This document shows positions 42,407-54,500 of a stretch of DNA of 64,000 bases, piece by piece; the stretch's first letter is position 1, and each line of letters opens with the position of its first letter. The position numbers were made by a program, and so were the translations under genes. A model generated the notes under the pieces. It worked only from the letters and a program-made list of their open reading frames with translations. It searched no databases and was not told where the DNA came from. Source of the DNA: Drosophila persimilis (Eukaryota; Arthropoda; Insecta; Diptera; Drosophilidae); the NCBI RefSeq assembly GCF_003286085.1, contig NW_020825288.1, forward strand, positions 16,120,001 to 16,184,000, written 5' to 3'.

Positions 42407-45400
42407 ATGGATGAGCACAATGCACTGGATGAAAAATTCGACCAGGTACCCGACACCGGCAACAAAATGGCGTCGGCAGATGCGGGCTTGAAAACGACGC
42501 AACACGAGCTGAAAATCATGGATGTGGAAGGAGCTATGGACACGGAGGTCCCCCTCGTTATTTTAGTAGAAGACTCAGATATTGATGAATTGGAAGACAA
42601 TGTGCCCGCGGTTGAAGAACTGCCGATTGGGTCTCTAATTGACCCTCTGTCTGAGGACAAAGAAAATGTGTCCACCAAAACCGAGGTGAGCAGCGACGTG
42701 GAGAGCAACAACTCGTACGTTGACCCAATGGGGCTCCTCGAGCGCCTGGAGAATCACGACGCGGACAGTCAGGACGATGAAGATGATTTCAGCCTGGATG
42801 ATGGCGTTCCTGCTGGCACATCACACAGTCGAGTGAAAGGGAATCGCTGGCTAATCTGGATGAAACGCTGGCCCTGGGTGCTGCACGAGGACAGCGATGG
42901 CAACTATGCCTTCTGCCTGTATTGCAAAATGAAACTCAACGTGAACAACAAGTCCAAGTACATCCAGCAGCACAATATGTCGCTGTACCATCAGGAGCGC
43001 GAGACAAACTACCTGGCCTTCAAGGAGAGCCAGAAGCAAATCCAAGCCGCGTGAGTATTTCCACCATATGTTTACCGCCAACATTTTTGATTCTTGACTT
43101 TCGTCCTGGGTTTTTTCGCAGCACTAGCGATCAAGCCGATGCCGAGATCAAGCACGAATTCGGCACTAACAGCTATGTGGCGGCCATGAAAGAGAAGCGC
43201 GCCAAGGAGACAGATTTGTTCAACGACTTCAACTGGACGCGCTGGCTTGAGTGTCATTCCTGGCTGGAACGCGACCAGCTCCAGGGTACAATTGGCCTGT
43301 GTAAATGGTGCAACGTGAAGATGAATGTGGAGTTTTTGTACCTACGCAAGCGGCACGAGGCCACCAAAGGACATGCGGAGGCCGCGCGACAGCTAAAAGT
43401 CTCGGGCAAACAGTCGCTCAAGCGCAAGCGCAGTGCCAGTATCTACCACCCCCCCGCTCGGGAGGAGGAGGAGGAAGAGCCAGTGCCTCGGCGGGACAGC
43501 ACCGTTGTCACAGTCGTTGGCGGGGATGTCGATGCCAGCAGCGATCCCAGTCGCTGGTGCGAGCTCGTGGATGACACGAGTCCCCAGCAATGCCGCTGCA
43601 CGCTCTGCAACTGCCAGATGGCGATAACTAGCTTCCTGCGTCACTGCAAAACCAACGCTCACTGCCAGAACGTATTGCTTAATAAAAACCCGGACAGGTG
43701 AGGCATTCCTTGAACTGAGTCCCCAGCCATCTGTTACCCTTATCGTTACTGTTCTTCAGCTCTACGATAAATCGCGGAATTTGGGAGCATTACTCCGAGC
43801 TACATCCCTGGATGGTAGCCGATCCTGAGGACCCCAGTCAGGCGTATTGCAGCATCTGCTGTAAGCGATTCGTGTACGGGCACTCCGAGATCAAGCGCAA
43901 GAACCACGAGAATTCTGAGAAGCATCTGGCGGCCGTGGCAGCCTTCAGGTCTGAACATACCGGAACTACCGATGCGGAGGAGGAGGATGGGGAGGAGCAG
44001 CGTAGCGAACCAGCCCCATCAGTGCGCCGCAGCGAAAGCGAGCCTAGTGATGCCGAATACCAAGTGGATGAAGATGACGATGATTGGTCTGAATCGCCAA
44101 AGGGGTATGTGAGCTCTATAAATAACAATCTCGGACACAGAACTTACAATTAGGTCTACCCTTAGATATTCTGCGGAGCAAAGGGGCCCGAGGAAGCGCA
44201 GGGTCAGGCCTGGGGCTCGATTCTATTCTTGGCTGCGCTACTCCAAGGATCGCAAAACACAGCTGTGCCGGTTCTGTCGCGTGCGCTTCTACAACGAGTC
44301 GGGCAAGGCGCGACACGATCTCAGTGTGCGGCACAATAACCTGGTTAAGCAGCACAAACTGCGCCAGGAGCTGCTTCGACAGGAAAAAAAACAGCGCAAC
44401 CGGTTGCCGGAGGCCGAAGGGGACGAGGAGCAGAGCAACACGGACTCTGGGACCGTGCACGAAAAGTCAGCCGCCCCATTCAGCAAGACCAGCCATCCCA
44501 TTCCGGCCACAATTAAGGGTAAGGTGATGGTGTGGAAGGAGCGCTTCCCCTGGCTCTCCTACAAGCGCAGCGAGCAGCGAAGTAACTACGGCTGGTGCAA
44601 GCTGTGCGAGGTCTCCGTCTTCTTGCCCACCTCTAAGTACGCGTCTAAGCATCAGCGCTCGTCCCGCCACGTGCGGCTGCGCATGGAGAGGAAACGCACG
44701 GGTGGCAAACCAGCAGAGGCAGCGAGCAAAGAGGTCATATCCGCCGCGGTCGCCACGGCGGCAGCGCTTACTAGTGCCGAGAGCAAGCAGAAGGCGGCGA
44801 TGGCAGAGCTGCAGGCCAAGTACGATTGGCTGGATCCCGATGCCACCGATGAGAACCACTGTCAATGTCGCATCTGCGACTCCCGTCTCCCCATCAAGGT
44901 GTTCTTCCTGCGCCAGCACGACGCCTCGCGAAAACATGCTGAAAATCTCGAGAAATACAAGATTCAGGTCGCGGCTGCAAAACACACCTCGGCCAACCCT
45001 GCTGCGGCCGCGGTGGAGGACTCGGCCATGGAAGTGGATCAGGACAGCGATGGGGCGTTGAGCGTCAAGTAAGTGCATTGGCATCGAATGAAAGGAAGAC
45101 ATCACTTATCTTTGCTCACTTGCTTCTAGATCTGAAGGCAGCACGACGGAAGAGCCGCCGTCTAAGCGTTCACGCCGCTCGATGGAGGTACGGCGCATCA
45201 TGCGCTACCTGCGCGACTCTGTGGGCAAGCGATCGGACGACCGCAGCCAATTGGACATGGCGAAGGACATGATCTGCTCCTCCTTCGACATTGTAACGCG
45301 CCTTCGCAACCTGGAGCGAGAGGTGGCACCACAGATGGATTCCACGGCGCTGGCGCCGGGTTCGCCCAATGTTTCGATAACGTCTCTGCCATCAGGGCCC

Positions 45401-46237
45401 CGGCACGTAGTGGATCTGTTCTTTGACAGTATTTCGCCGACTATGAAAGCCCTGCCGGCAGATCTTGCCGCCGAAGGCAAGGCAAAGATCATGCAGCTCG
45501 TCTGTGGCTTGGAAGTGCGAGCCATGCAGCGCATCGTGGCCCCTGGCCCTGCTGCCGCAACGGCAACCAGCGTAGTCACCCAGAGCTCGGAGACACTTGG
45601 TTCTGATACTTCCCCTAACAATGGAGCCGACTCTTCGTCGCCAGCGCTTTCTAACACGACAACCATTTCCATAAACGACCTAGCCGATGAGAACAGTGGC
45701 CAGCAGAACCACAACGAAATTGAGAATGCCAGCTCTGGCGCCAGCCCGGCAAAATCCAGCCCGATGCCACAGAAGAAGGGTCAGGTGACTATCAATGGTT
45801 GCCATGGTGCCAAGGAACTGTTGAGCAACGTACGCCACATGTGGCCCGCCTCCATGCAAGCGTCATGCCGGCAAGACTCCGATGCTGTACGCTGCGTCCC
45901 CCTGAACAAGCTGACCACACCAAATAGCTTGAATGGGCGCCACAGCGTCAACACCTCCACGGAAACCACATGCACGTACACGACCGTGAATTCCGCCTCC
46001 CCCGTCAAGACGGATAGGCCCAATGACAATCCATCGGCAATGATGCGTCAGATCCGTCTAAACAATGGCAACCAGTCGAAGATGATAACCATTTCAAAGA
46101 CACAGACTGTGAATAGGCCGCCCCCTGCCCAACACTTGCGACTTCCCCCAACCAACATTAATGGAGGGCCAAAAATTCAACCGACCTGGGCCGGGAAGAA
46201 TCAGCAGCTGACAATCAGTAGGCCATCGCAGCCATAA
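42407..46237 (+). CDS. Su(var)3-7: Su(var)3-7 heterochromatin protein: seven zinc fingers and BESS domain, 1191 aa
   Basis: Exons 42407-43050, 43122-43697, 43760-44104, 44166-45068 and 45130-46237, all in phase. The start is the ATG preceding DEHNALDEKF; an in-frame GTG lies three codons upstream. Seven widely spaced fingers of the pattern W-x-W...C-x2-C...H-x5-H start near residues 146, 249, 357, 414, 540, 642 and 739; finger 5 ends HDLSVRHNN and finger 3 is shorter. A BESS motif (VVDLFFDSISPTMKALPADL) lies near residues 913-955, and a Ser/Thr/Asn-rich tail follows. Seven spaced fingers, a BESS and proximity to Ace are the known hallmarks of Su(var)3-7, a dosage-sensitive modifier of position-effect variegation that works with HP1 in heterochromatin. 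Acidic runs separate the fingers. Length is close to the 1250 aa I recall for D. melanogaster. Confidence 0.93.
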
Positions 46238-47147
46238 GTTATTGGCAGCACCCGCAGACCATACATTACCAGAATGTACTCCCCCATCCATGCCCTTAGT
46301 TTCTTGTGTCCTCCCCCCACTAGATGTCCTTTCCAGTCCCCATTTCATATTTTTTTTTTCCACCCCATTTAGCTTTTAGAGCTGATTTCTGTTTAAAGAA
46401 CATATGTATGTTAAAGATGAATGCACGGGAGAGTACCTTGGACTCTATGATCGCTCCCAGCCTGATTCCAAATACCAGTGTATCCCCGATATTCTGATCG
46501 TTATATAGCCGTACAAAATAAGTGAATGTACGTGATTTTGTTTGTTTGCCACCAAAAAATTTGAGTTATTTTCAATGCAACTGAAACGGCAATTATTGGG
46601 AAATGTTGCGGAGACACTTCCACTTAAGCGTACCTCTTTAATTAATACATTGTAAGCTGACCCGGCAAATTAAAATTATTAATATTAATTTCGAAAAGCA
46701 ATCGAGTGTACTTTTTTTTTGCAGAATAACTTTTGTCGGCAAAGCACGAATTTAATAATTCTTCAATCCCACTCGTTTTGTCGTTTTGGTACGCGTAATA
46801 TCGGATAGAATGTGCATGTCCGATTCGAAGAGTTTTAAAAATTCATACTGTTCATTCAATAGGTGTCGGGTCGTCCAGCTCGACGACTGTGCGGTCGACT
46901 GCCCTTTGGTGAATTGAGGTTTTTGTAGCCTTTCGTGGTCTACACGTTTGATGTCATCACCGCCCAGCTTTGTTTGGCAGCAATTTTGAAGAATTCTCGT
47001 TGGTACACTTGTACTTCTATTTTAAAATGAATTTTTAAAGGCTTACCGCATTATTTTGAAGAATTCCTGTTGCTCCAACCGATGGCAGGGACAGAGTTTG
47101 AATCTGAATCCACACCACATTCTTTATCCATAGCCATGTCCAATAAG

Positions 47148-47970
47148 CACTTTCGGATGAGCGAAACATTTAGTACCTGGCTCGCGCTCGACTGCGAGAC
47201 GGAGCAACTAAGCTGCTGTAAATGCTTTATATACTTGTCGTTATCGGCCACCTCATTTGCATAGAGTCGGCACGCATGTGTCCGTTAAAATTGTCTCTTT
47301 TGATTTGTTTCTTCTCGCGCCTCTTCTGATTGAGAGTCCCGCGATTGCGACACGCCCACACGCACATTTTCGTTATCATGTTGGTTTCGTGCGGCTGTTC
47401 TTTCTGCTGTACAATTTCGCATTTGGTTGCTTTACTCGTTCGACGATGAAAATGAATCGCCTTGCTGCCTCTTATTGTAACACACACAGAAATTGATCAC
47501 TACACTACAATAACTAAAATTAATGTAACTTCTAACAAAAATAACCAAATTATTACTGATACAGAATGAAATAAATAACATGAAATGAAAAAATTAGTAA
47601 ACTACTGTAACATTTCAAAGCTTACCGTTGCGTACCGATTTCACTAGCTACAAGCTGGGTGCCCATTTCACTACCCATTGTATGGGTATCGGGGGTAAAC
47701 GATGTGGTGTCGCTGGTCCCCATATCGTAGGACATTGCGGGTAAAAATGGAATGATGAAAACCATTGTTAAGGGTCAGTAATGAATGTACTCCTGGTCTG
47801 TAAGGGAGTGGTGATATCACCACCTCCGAACTAGTGCCTAGTACTGCTCCAGTCACACAAATACGTTGTATTAGAGACGTATTAAAACGTTGTATGGGAG
47901 ATAAGTGGATGTTGTTCATACAAAAATACAAAAATCCCGATCAGTCGAGGCGTTTGGGAGGACTTCAAAC
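47148..47970 (+). repeat. Dispersed repeat R, copy 2
   Basis: Shares ordered blocks with 7855-8400, in the same orientation. Here about 270 bp of extra sequence separates the distal blocks (47620-47890), so either this copy carries an insertion or copy 1 a deletion. No coding frame survives. Confidence 0.75.
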
Positions 47971-48029
47971 ACAAACACCGTTACACGAGAGCTTTTCATC
48001 TTAGATTAAAAACTTCAAAATTGTATCGT

Positions 48030-48035
48030 TTTATT
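48030..48035 (-). promoter_or_regulatory. Poly(A) signal of the TBC1D5-like gene
   Basis: TTTATT on the plus strand (AATAAA on the minus) about 105 nt beyond the stop codon. Confidence 0.5.
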
Positions 48036-48137
48036 TCATTAGCAGACTCCAAAAGTATAGTACCTGTTCGTTCACTTGGCAGCCACTAGGTGGCTGCTGC
48101 ACCTAATATAATATTTTGTTCAGTCAATATGATCAGA

Positions 48138-50444
48138 TCACCGCAGATCGGTGATTGGGAGGTGCCGCTGCTGGGGTTCCGCCGCCGGAAGACCATTCTG
48201 GACAACTGTTCCTGGCTTCTCGTCGCTTGTTATCGTCGACAACTCAATTTCCCGCATTTCGCCCAACAGACGACGCATCGAGCTGTGCATGAATGCATTT
48301 TCCGGCATTTCGTAACTACTGGAGACGGCCGCAGGCGTGGGAGTGGGTGAGGGGGACGGCGAGGCTCTGGCTACTTCCTGTTTTGTCTTGGCACTGGTCT
48401 TGTTCAGCTGCTTTTGTTCGTTAGCCTCCAGTGCCTGGTCGATTGGCGCCGAGCGCGTGTGCAGTGGAAACATGAATTTCACGTCGAGAAAACTACAAAG
48501 CTCCTCGATTCCGTCGAGCGTGCGGCTCAGCTCTTCATTGCCCTGCCTGGGCGCTACATGCTGGCGCACAGTTCGCAGGTAATTTTGCAGTTTGCTTCTA
48601 GCGATTTTGATTACAGTCTGGGCATTCTTCAACTCCAGACGCAGCAGCTCTGGGCTCTGGGAAAACGTCATAGGATCGGGGATAATGTCGAGATCGTAAG
48701 GTGGATACGAGGGCAGTCACTTACATTTTCCAGGTATCCATCCATGGCAACGCGGTGGGCATCTTGCAGCTTGGCCAGAGCAGAGGAATCGGCAGCATTG
48801 CGCTCCTGCATGTAGGTGATCTGGCGATCGACTTGACTGCCACTGGATGATGTTTCCGAGATTGTACGCAGGCGTTGCTGGCGTGCGGATGGCCCGCCAG
48901 CTGGCGGGGCTGGAAGATTGTTGGCAAAGGACACACAGGTGAAGGCGTTCGCTGGGTAGTCGAACTGCTTGGGATTGAGCATGAAGAGAGCATGGCGCAG
49001 CACTAAGTTGACGTCAACGTTGCCCGGGTATCGCATGAGATAAGTCAGCGACGTAGTGTAGTCACTGAGCAGCACTGCAATCAAACGGGTAATTACAAGA
49101 GCACCCAGACGCCGGGAAATACCCACGCTTATCTCGTATGTGCACCAGCATGGCCACCAGAATGTAGTTGGGCAAGTCGAAGCGGTCGCTATCCGCGAAA
49201 ATGGCATCCCACAGCAGCAGCAGGTCCAACAACATGAACTCCCGTCCGAATAGAAGGCGTAGCCAGCGACTGTAGAGATCATTAATGTACGAACGGGTAT
49301 ATATTATTATATATGACGATGGGATGTCTCGAATTTAAGCTTACATTCCAAATATGTGCAGCGGTATTTCCATTTTCAGCAGATAATGGTGCAAGTGCTG
49401 GTCCTGCTTGGCCAGTATTTTGTCCCGTATACGGTTGAGCTGGCTGATAACCTCCACCTCGGTTTGCTGCTCCTTATCGCTGGAGGCCTGAAAGAGAGCG
49501 ATAAGATTCTTTTGTCTTGCATCTGCAGCCTGCAGCTACGACGCACCTCGTTTAGCTGCTCAATGTGGCCGTCAGGAGTGGAAACGAGATTCGATACTCG
49601 ATAGTACGACTCCACGGAGGCCATGAGACGCGAGAAAATGGAGCTGCAACACATGGGAACAGATTAAACTAATGGCGGGTGGGCAATGGCAGACGACGTA
49701 CTATGTGTCCGCCTCCAGGTAGCCAGGATCGAGGACGTTCAACAAGGTCTCGTTTATGTCAGTCTTGGCGATCTCGCTGAAGTGCAGCAGCGACTGGTGA
49801 TCGCTGTAGATCACAAAGATAATGGGGGCCAGTATCTCATGCATGCCCTGGCGGTAGCACATGTAGGGATGCTCGCGGGCGTAGTAGAACAGGATATTGA
49901 CCATGGCGTTCTGGACGAGCGCTTTGCGGAAGAAGTCAACGCCGGGGAAGGTGCGCACTACGTCCTGCCGTATCACCGCGAACAGCTCTTGGTCGCTGAA
50001 GTACTGGTTCCAAACGCTTTTCGTTGACTGCGACAAGGGGTCGTCGTCGGACACTGCCAGCTCGTGGGGATTGCGCACATAGTCCACCCGGAACTTCTCG
50101 TATCTACTGCGCTGCTGTAGGCGCTGGGTGTGCCAGCTCCTATGCTCCGCATTGAGGACGCGCAGGAGCAGCGCCCAGTAGACGCTGCGAAACTTGGACA
50201 TCTTCAGGTCGCCATTAAATGCGGCCAGTCGCAGGGTCTCCGGGTTCTCATCAAGATTCTCCAGCAGCTGCGTCCACTCCAGTCTATACCGTTCCACAGA
50301 GGTCATTGTGCTGCCGCTGGCTTCGTCGGGTCCAGGTTCAATGGCTTGACCTCTCTCCTCGCGAATGTTTGTTTTGATGGCTGCTGCGTCGCCCTTTGCC
50401 TTCGGTATGTTCAATTTGATTGCTTCTATGCCGCGCACGGTCAT
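48138..50444 (-). CDS. TBC1D5-type Rab GTPase-activating protein, 664 aa
   Basis: Six exons on the minus strand: 50444-49702, 49643-49547, 49487-49345, 49269-49127, 49074-48725, 48656-48138, all in phase with GT/AG introns. The TBC domain covers roughly residues 75-400. The arginine finger IRQDVVR has Arg164 (IxxDxxR), and the glutamine finger YRQG has Gln199, so GAP activity is expected. YRQGMHEILAPI and the insert after the first lobe resemble TBC1D5, the retromer-linked RabGAP of endosome and autophagy traffic; the fly orthologue is, from memory, CG8449. The C-terminal third has a Ser/Pro-rich segment, PSPSPTPTPAA, and no recognised domain. The gene is head-to-head with the ankyrin-PTB gene. 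Confidence 0.9.
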
Positions 50445-50595
50445 CGCTTGTTGCTGGAGCTGGCACTAAATGAATACGCACGCCCTTCTTGTTGCCATAT
50501 CAACGCCTCCAACACATACGAACGTCCAATAAGAGGGGTTTTTTACCAAAATAATCTGATTAGGTCCTCGAATTTAATAACACATATGTAGGTCC

Positions 50596-51060
50596 AGTGT
50601 TGCCAGATTTCGGGAGTCGCCATTAGCTAGATTGAAGAATAAATAAGCTAGAATAAGCTAAAAATTAAAAAAAAACTTAAAAATAAGCTAATCATAAAAA
50701 CACATCAAAATAATTAATAATTGAATTATATTGATATTTTGTTTTTAGTTTGTAATTAAACCACGTCATTGATTTTTTCCACTTCATTATGTTATGGCCG
50801 ACTGATCAGTAATGTACGGGCCAAGTTCTGTCTTCTGCCCCTCTGTTTTTGAGGACTTTCTAACAAAAAGCATTTTGTTAGTTTGTGCCATGCTTGCATT
50901 GGACACAATAGGTTTTTAGTGAAAAGCAGCAGTACGATTTTGTGGGGTCAAATGGCACATTGCGTAGCCACTGCACACCATGTGCAATATAATATATAAA
51001 ATAAGCTTAAAGCGTCTAGCTTAAGCTATCTAGCTTAAAATAAGCTGAAATGACAGCACT
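50596..51060. mobile_element. AAGCTA-rich element with inverted ends, copy B
   Basis: The left end AGTGTTGCCA and right end TGACAGCACT (inverse AGTGCTGTCA) are near-inverted 10-mers 465 bp apart. The interior has many AATAAGCTA/TAGCTTAA words and no open frame. The same ends and words occur at 41579-42010. This copy lies between the divergent TBC1D5-like and ankyrin-PTB genes. Confidence 0.6.
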
Positions 51061-51560
51061 GCTCCATTTAAAAGTTATACAACACTGGGGTTTAGGGTAG
51101 ATCGGTTCCACGTAAATACAATTGATCCCCAATCCGCGAATGATTTATTATCGTTGGGGACAATAAGTGAGTCGTTGATGGCAGCGCACATTAAAACTGG
51201 ACTCGGACATAGTCAGTCGGTAAATAATAATTGAGAAAATCTATATTTAGTGGAAACGCACTCTAATTGATTGTCCCAATGCCGTTTGATGACCTTGGAA
51301 GAGGCGGAGTGGAGCGCAGACCCTAAAATCAACAAACACACATACACACATTCCAAACCATGGGTATATGTATGTGTGTATATGTATGCCAAGTAATCGA
51401 CAGGTTCTCTGTTTACAGTAAGGGCGAACAAACAGCTGATTCTGCCTGCCACCTAATTTGGGGCTGGGCTGCTCAATATTTTTCTTGCGATGATCTCATT
51501 CCTTTCAATGTAGAACAAGACACTAACATGTGCGCTCTTCGCTCTTTTATTTTTCTCTAG

Positions 51561-51584
51561 TAATCTAAACACAGCGCAGCTCCC
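51561..51584 (+). other. 5'UTR end of the ankyrin-PTB gene
   Basis: A strong acceptor (TTTTTCTCTAG, ending 51560) precedes the ATG by 24 bp, so an upstream non-coding exon is likely between about 51060 and 51500. Confidence 0.45.
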
Positions 51585-54500
51585 ATGGGCAAGGATGAGC
51601 ATTTGCTGACGGCAGCAAGAAGTGGCGACATCCGAACAGTCGACAAGTTGCTGGATCTTTCATCCAAACGTCACGGGCCTTTGTCGAGGTGAGTCAGCCA
51701 AACAAAGTATTTTCAATTGAGTTTATGTACTAAATGTAGTGTGGAGTGGATCTCATATTTCAGCTTTCGCCGCAGTCCCAGCATCAATTGCCAAGATGTG
51801 AATGGATACACATCACTGCACCATGCCTGCCTCAACGGGCATGGGACTATTGTCCGCCTGCTTCTGTCCCACAATGCCAAGCTGGATGTGCCAGATATTC
51901 GTGGCTCCACACCGCTATTTCTTGCCGCTTGGGCTGGCCACCAGGAAATCGTGAAAATGCTGCTAATGCACAGCCCCAATGGTGCCAATCCCAATGCCCA
52001 AACGATCGAGAACGAGACCCCACTGCATTCGGGGGCCCAGCATGGTCACAACGCCGTCGTGGCCATCCTACTCTCCTACGGTGCTGATCCGGCAATACGC
52101 AACAATAGCTTCCAGACGGCTCTGGATCTGGCCGCCCAATTTGGACGATTGCAGGTGGTACAAACGCTATTGCGGGTCTATCCAGATCTTATACTGCCAT
52201 ATAAGAGAGAGGATGAGAGGGATCTGTCTGAGCTGATGGGATACTCCGACTCCAGTCCGTATGCAACGTCGCCCACGAAGCATATTTTTACGCACACATG
52301 TCTGCATCTGGCCAGTCGGAATGGACACAAAAAGGTGGTGGAGACGCTGCTGGCGGCGGGCGTTGATGTCAACATACTCACGCATGCGGGCAGCGCCCTT
52401 CACGAGGCGGCGCTGTGCGGCAAAAAGTCTGTGGTGGTCACCCTGCTAAAGGCCGGCATTTTTGTATACGCCACAGATGGCAACGGGCGCACTGCCCTGG
52501 ATATACTCTCGGACTATCCCCCTCACGTCACATACGACATTGTGGGTGTCATCAATGGTGGGAGGAGGCCACGCCTTGGACATTTCAAAGCTTCTAACGG
52601 ATACCATTTCTTTCAGATTTCACCAACCAGGCGATGGCACAGCAGACTCGGATGGTTGCTGATGATTTGATCGTGGAGAATAGCACCCAGTCGCTGCCGA
52701 AGCGCTTGTTTGAAAAGAACTCGCAGCGCCAGAAGCTGTCCAAGCTGCGCGATTCGGCGAGGCAGAGGAAGTAAGCCCCAGCACCAGTGCCCTAACCATG
52801 TCTTGTGGCACGCACGCCCATACCAACCAACACATTCTCACTGCTGTTTGTCGTTCTCACTCGTAATGTGTCTTTTAATGTCGTGACCTTAATTAACCCC
52901 TTGCTCTGCAGCTCATGTCATTCGGAAAACGCACTGCACTCATCCCAACTCTTGCACCCACACACTCACGCCCACGCCCACTACCATCATCGTCAGAATC
53001 GATTGCTCCACACACTCTTCAATTAACCGGTCTGGTCTTAATGGTCTTTCTTCCATAACCCCATTCGCCCCACCGCTCCCCTATAGAAACCAAGATCAAG
53101 CCAACGGACTTTCGCACTCTTTAAGCTCGCTGGACGTGTATACCAAGCTGCCGGAAAATTATCTGGCCATGAAGCCAATCACACTGCAGAAATCGTTCAA
53201 CGATGTCCACACAATCCAGGACGACAGCAGGAATCATTGGGAGTCATACAAGCCTGTCTACAAGCAGCCCCATCTGCCTAGCTTCCAGACGTTCGGCGAC
53301 ATCTCCAGTGCCTCTGTGCCGTCGCGATCCTACGAGTACATCAATCTGTTGAAAAATGGTTCCGCCAGTGATGACAATAACTCAGCCAGCACAAGCAGTA
53401 ATTGTAAGTACAAAAGAAACCAATTAACAGCAGGAAAAGCAATTGATTCGGAGAGTGACTAGTTGGTTGTTCAAAGATCTATTTTTAATGACTTTTCCTT
53501 TACAGCTGGAGCACGACAACAGGCTGTGGCTTCTTATGTGGAAATGTCGCTACCATCTCCCCCGACTCCGATGCCACGTGCACACATAAATGGCAAATCC
53601 AATGACTATGCGAACCTCGTGGTGATAGAAGAAGGGAGCAACGGAGCGCCGGCGAAAACCGCAGTTGTGGACAGCAACAACAACAGCAGCGGCAGCAAAT
53701 TGCGAACGGTTCGTCATTCGCCCACTCCAGATTATCCGCCGCCCACGGTTACGGAGGCGGAGCACACGATATTGAACTATATAATGCCCGTGACACTGCG
53801 AAGGGACAGCGCCTTGGAATCAAGTGAATCGGCACGCACCACGAACTCCTTCAGTTCGGATCATGTGGAGGAATTTGTAGGCGATATTCCGTTCGCGGGT
53901 CTTTTCAAGGGATCTACGTTGAATTTAGCTGCAGACACCACTGATGGGCGAGGCTCAGTGCCACGGGAGCGCGAATTTCTACGTTCGCCTAGCATGGTGA
54001 GGTCTGTACATGCCCTGAACCATCGCCGCAGTCTGTCCAAGCAGCGATACTCTGCATTGGGGGAGGATTTCAGCGCCTCTCGTGTCTGGGCTGAGATTGA
54101 TACCATCTTTGAGAACATCGGAAATGAAGTATCTACAGAATACGATCAAGATACCGAGGAGCAGGAGCAGGAGGAGGTCGACGAACCCCAGAGCTTGCCC
54201 GCTGATGACCCACGATACTCTCTACACATACGCAATCCGGCAGAACTCCTACTGGGCAAGAGCCAGAGTTCCGCCTCCCACTGGTGTCACTCGCCGTACA
54301 CCCTTATCTACGGCGAAATACGGTACTCCCTGTTTGTATGTTTGTCTGAAAATCTATTGGGTGCAGTTTTTTTAAATCAGATTTTGCTTCTAGTATCTCG
54401 GATCGACGGTTATAAGGCAATTGCAGGGCACACTGTCTACGCGCAAGTCCATTCAGAAGCTGAAGATCGATGAGAACATGAAATCAGCCGCGAGCGTCAG

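Larger units (their letters stand above)
46238..48137. other. Su(var)3-7 3' flank and repeat copy 2, no gene
   Basis: The first few hundred bases are probably 3'UTR; no canonical AATAAA stands out. From about 47148 it contains a relative of the repeat found in Ace intron 6. The last 100 bp is the 3' flank of the minus-strand TBC gene, with TTTATT at 48030. Confidence 0.7.

Noticed and set aside
43000-43257. Read-through of the first Su(var)3-7 intron as coding
   Set aside because: The alternative frame breaks the finger spacing, while splicing 43050 to 43122 joins in phase to the next finger region.
44467-45105. 212-codon minus-strand ORF
   Set aside because: Antisense of Su(var)3-7 exon 4 through fingers 6 and 7; no domain of its own.
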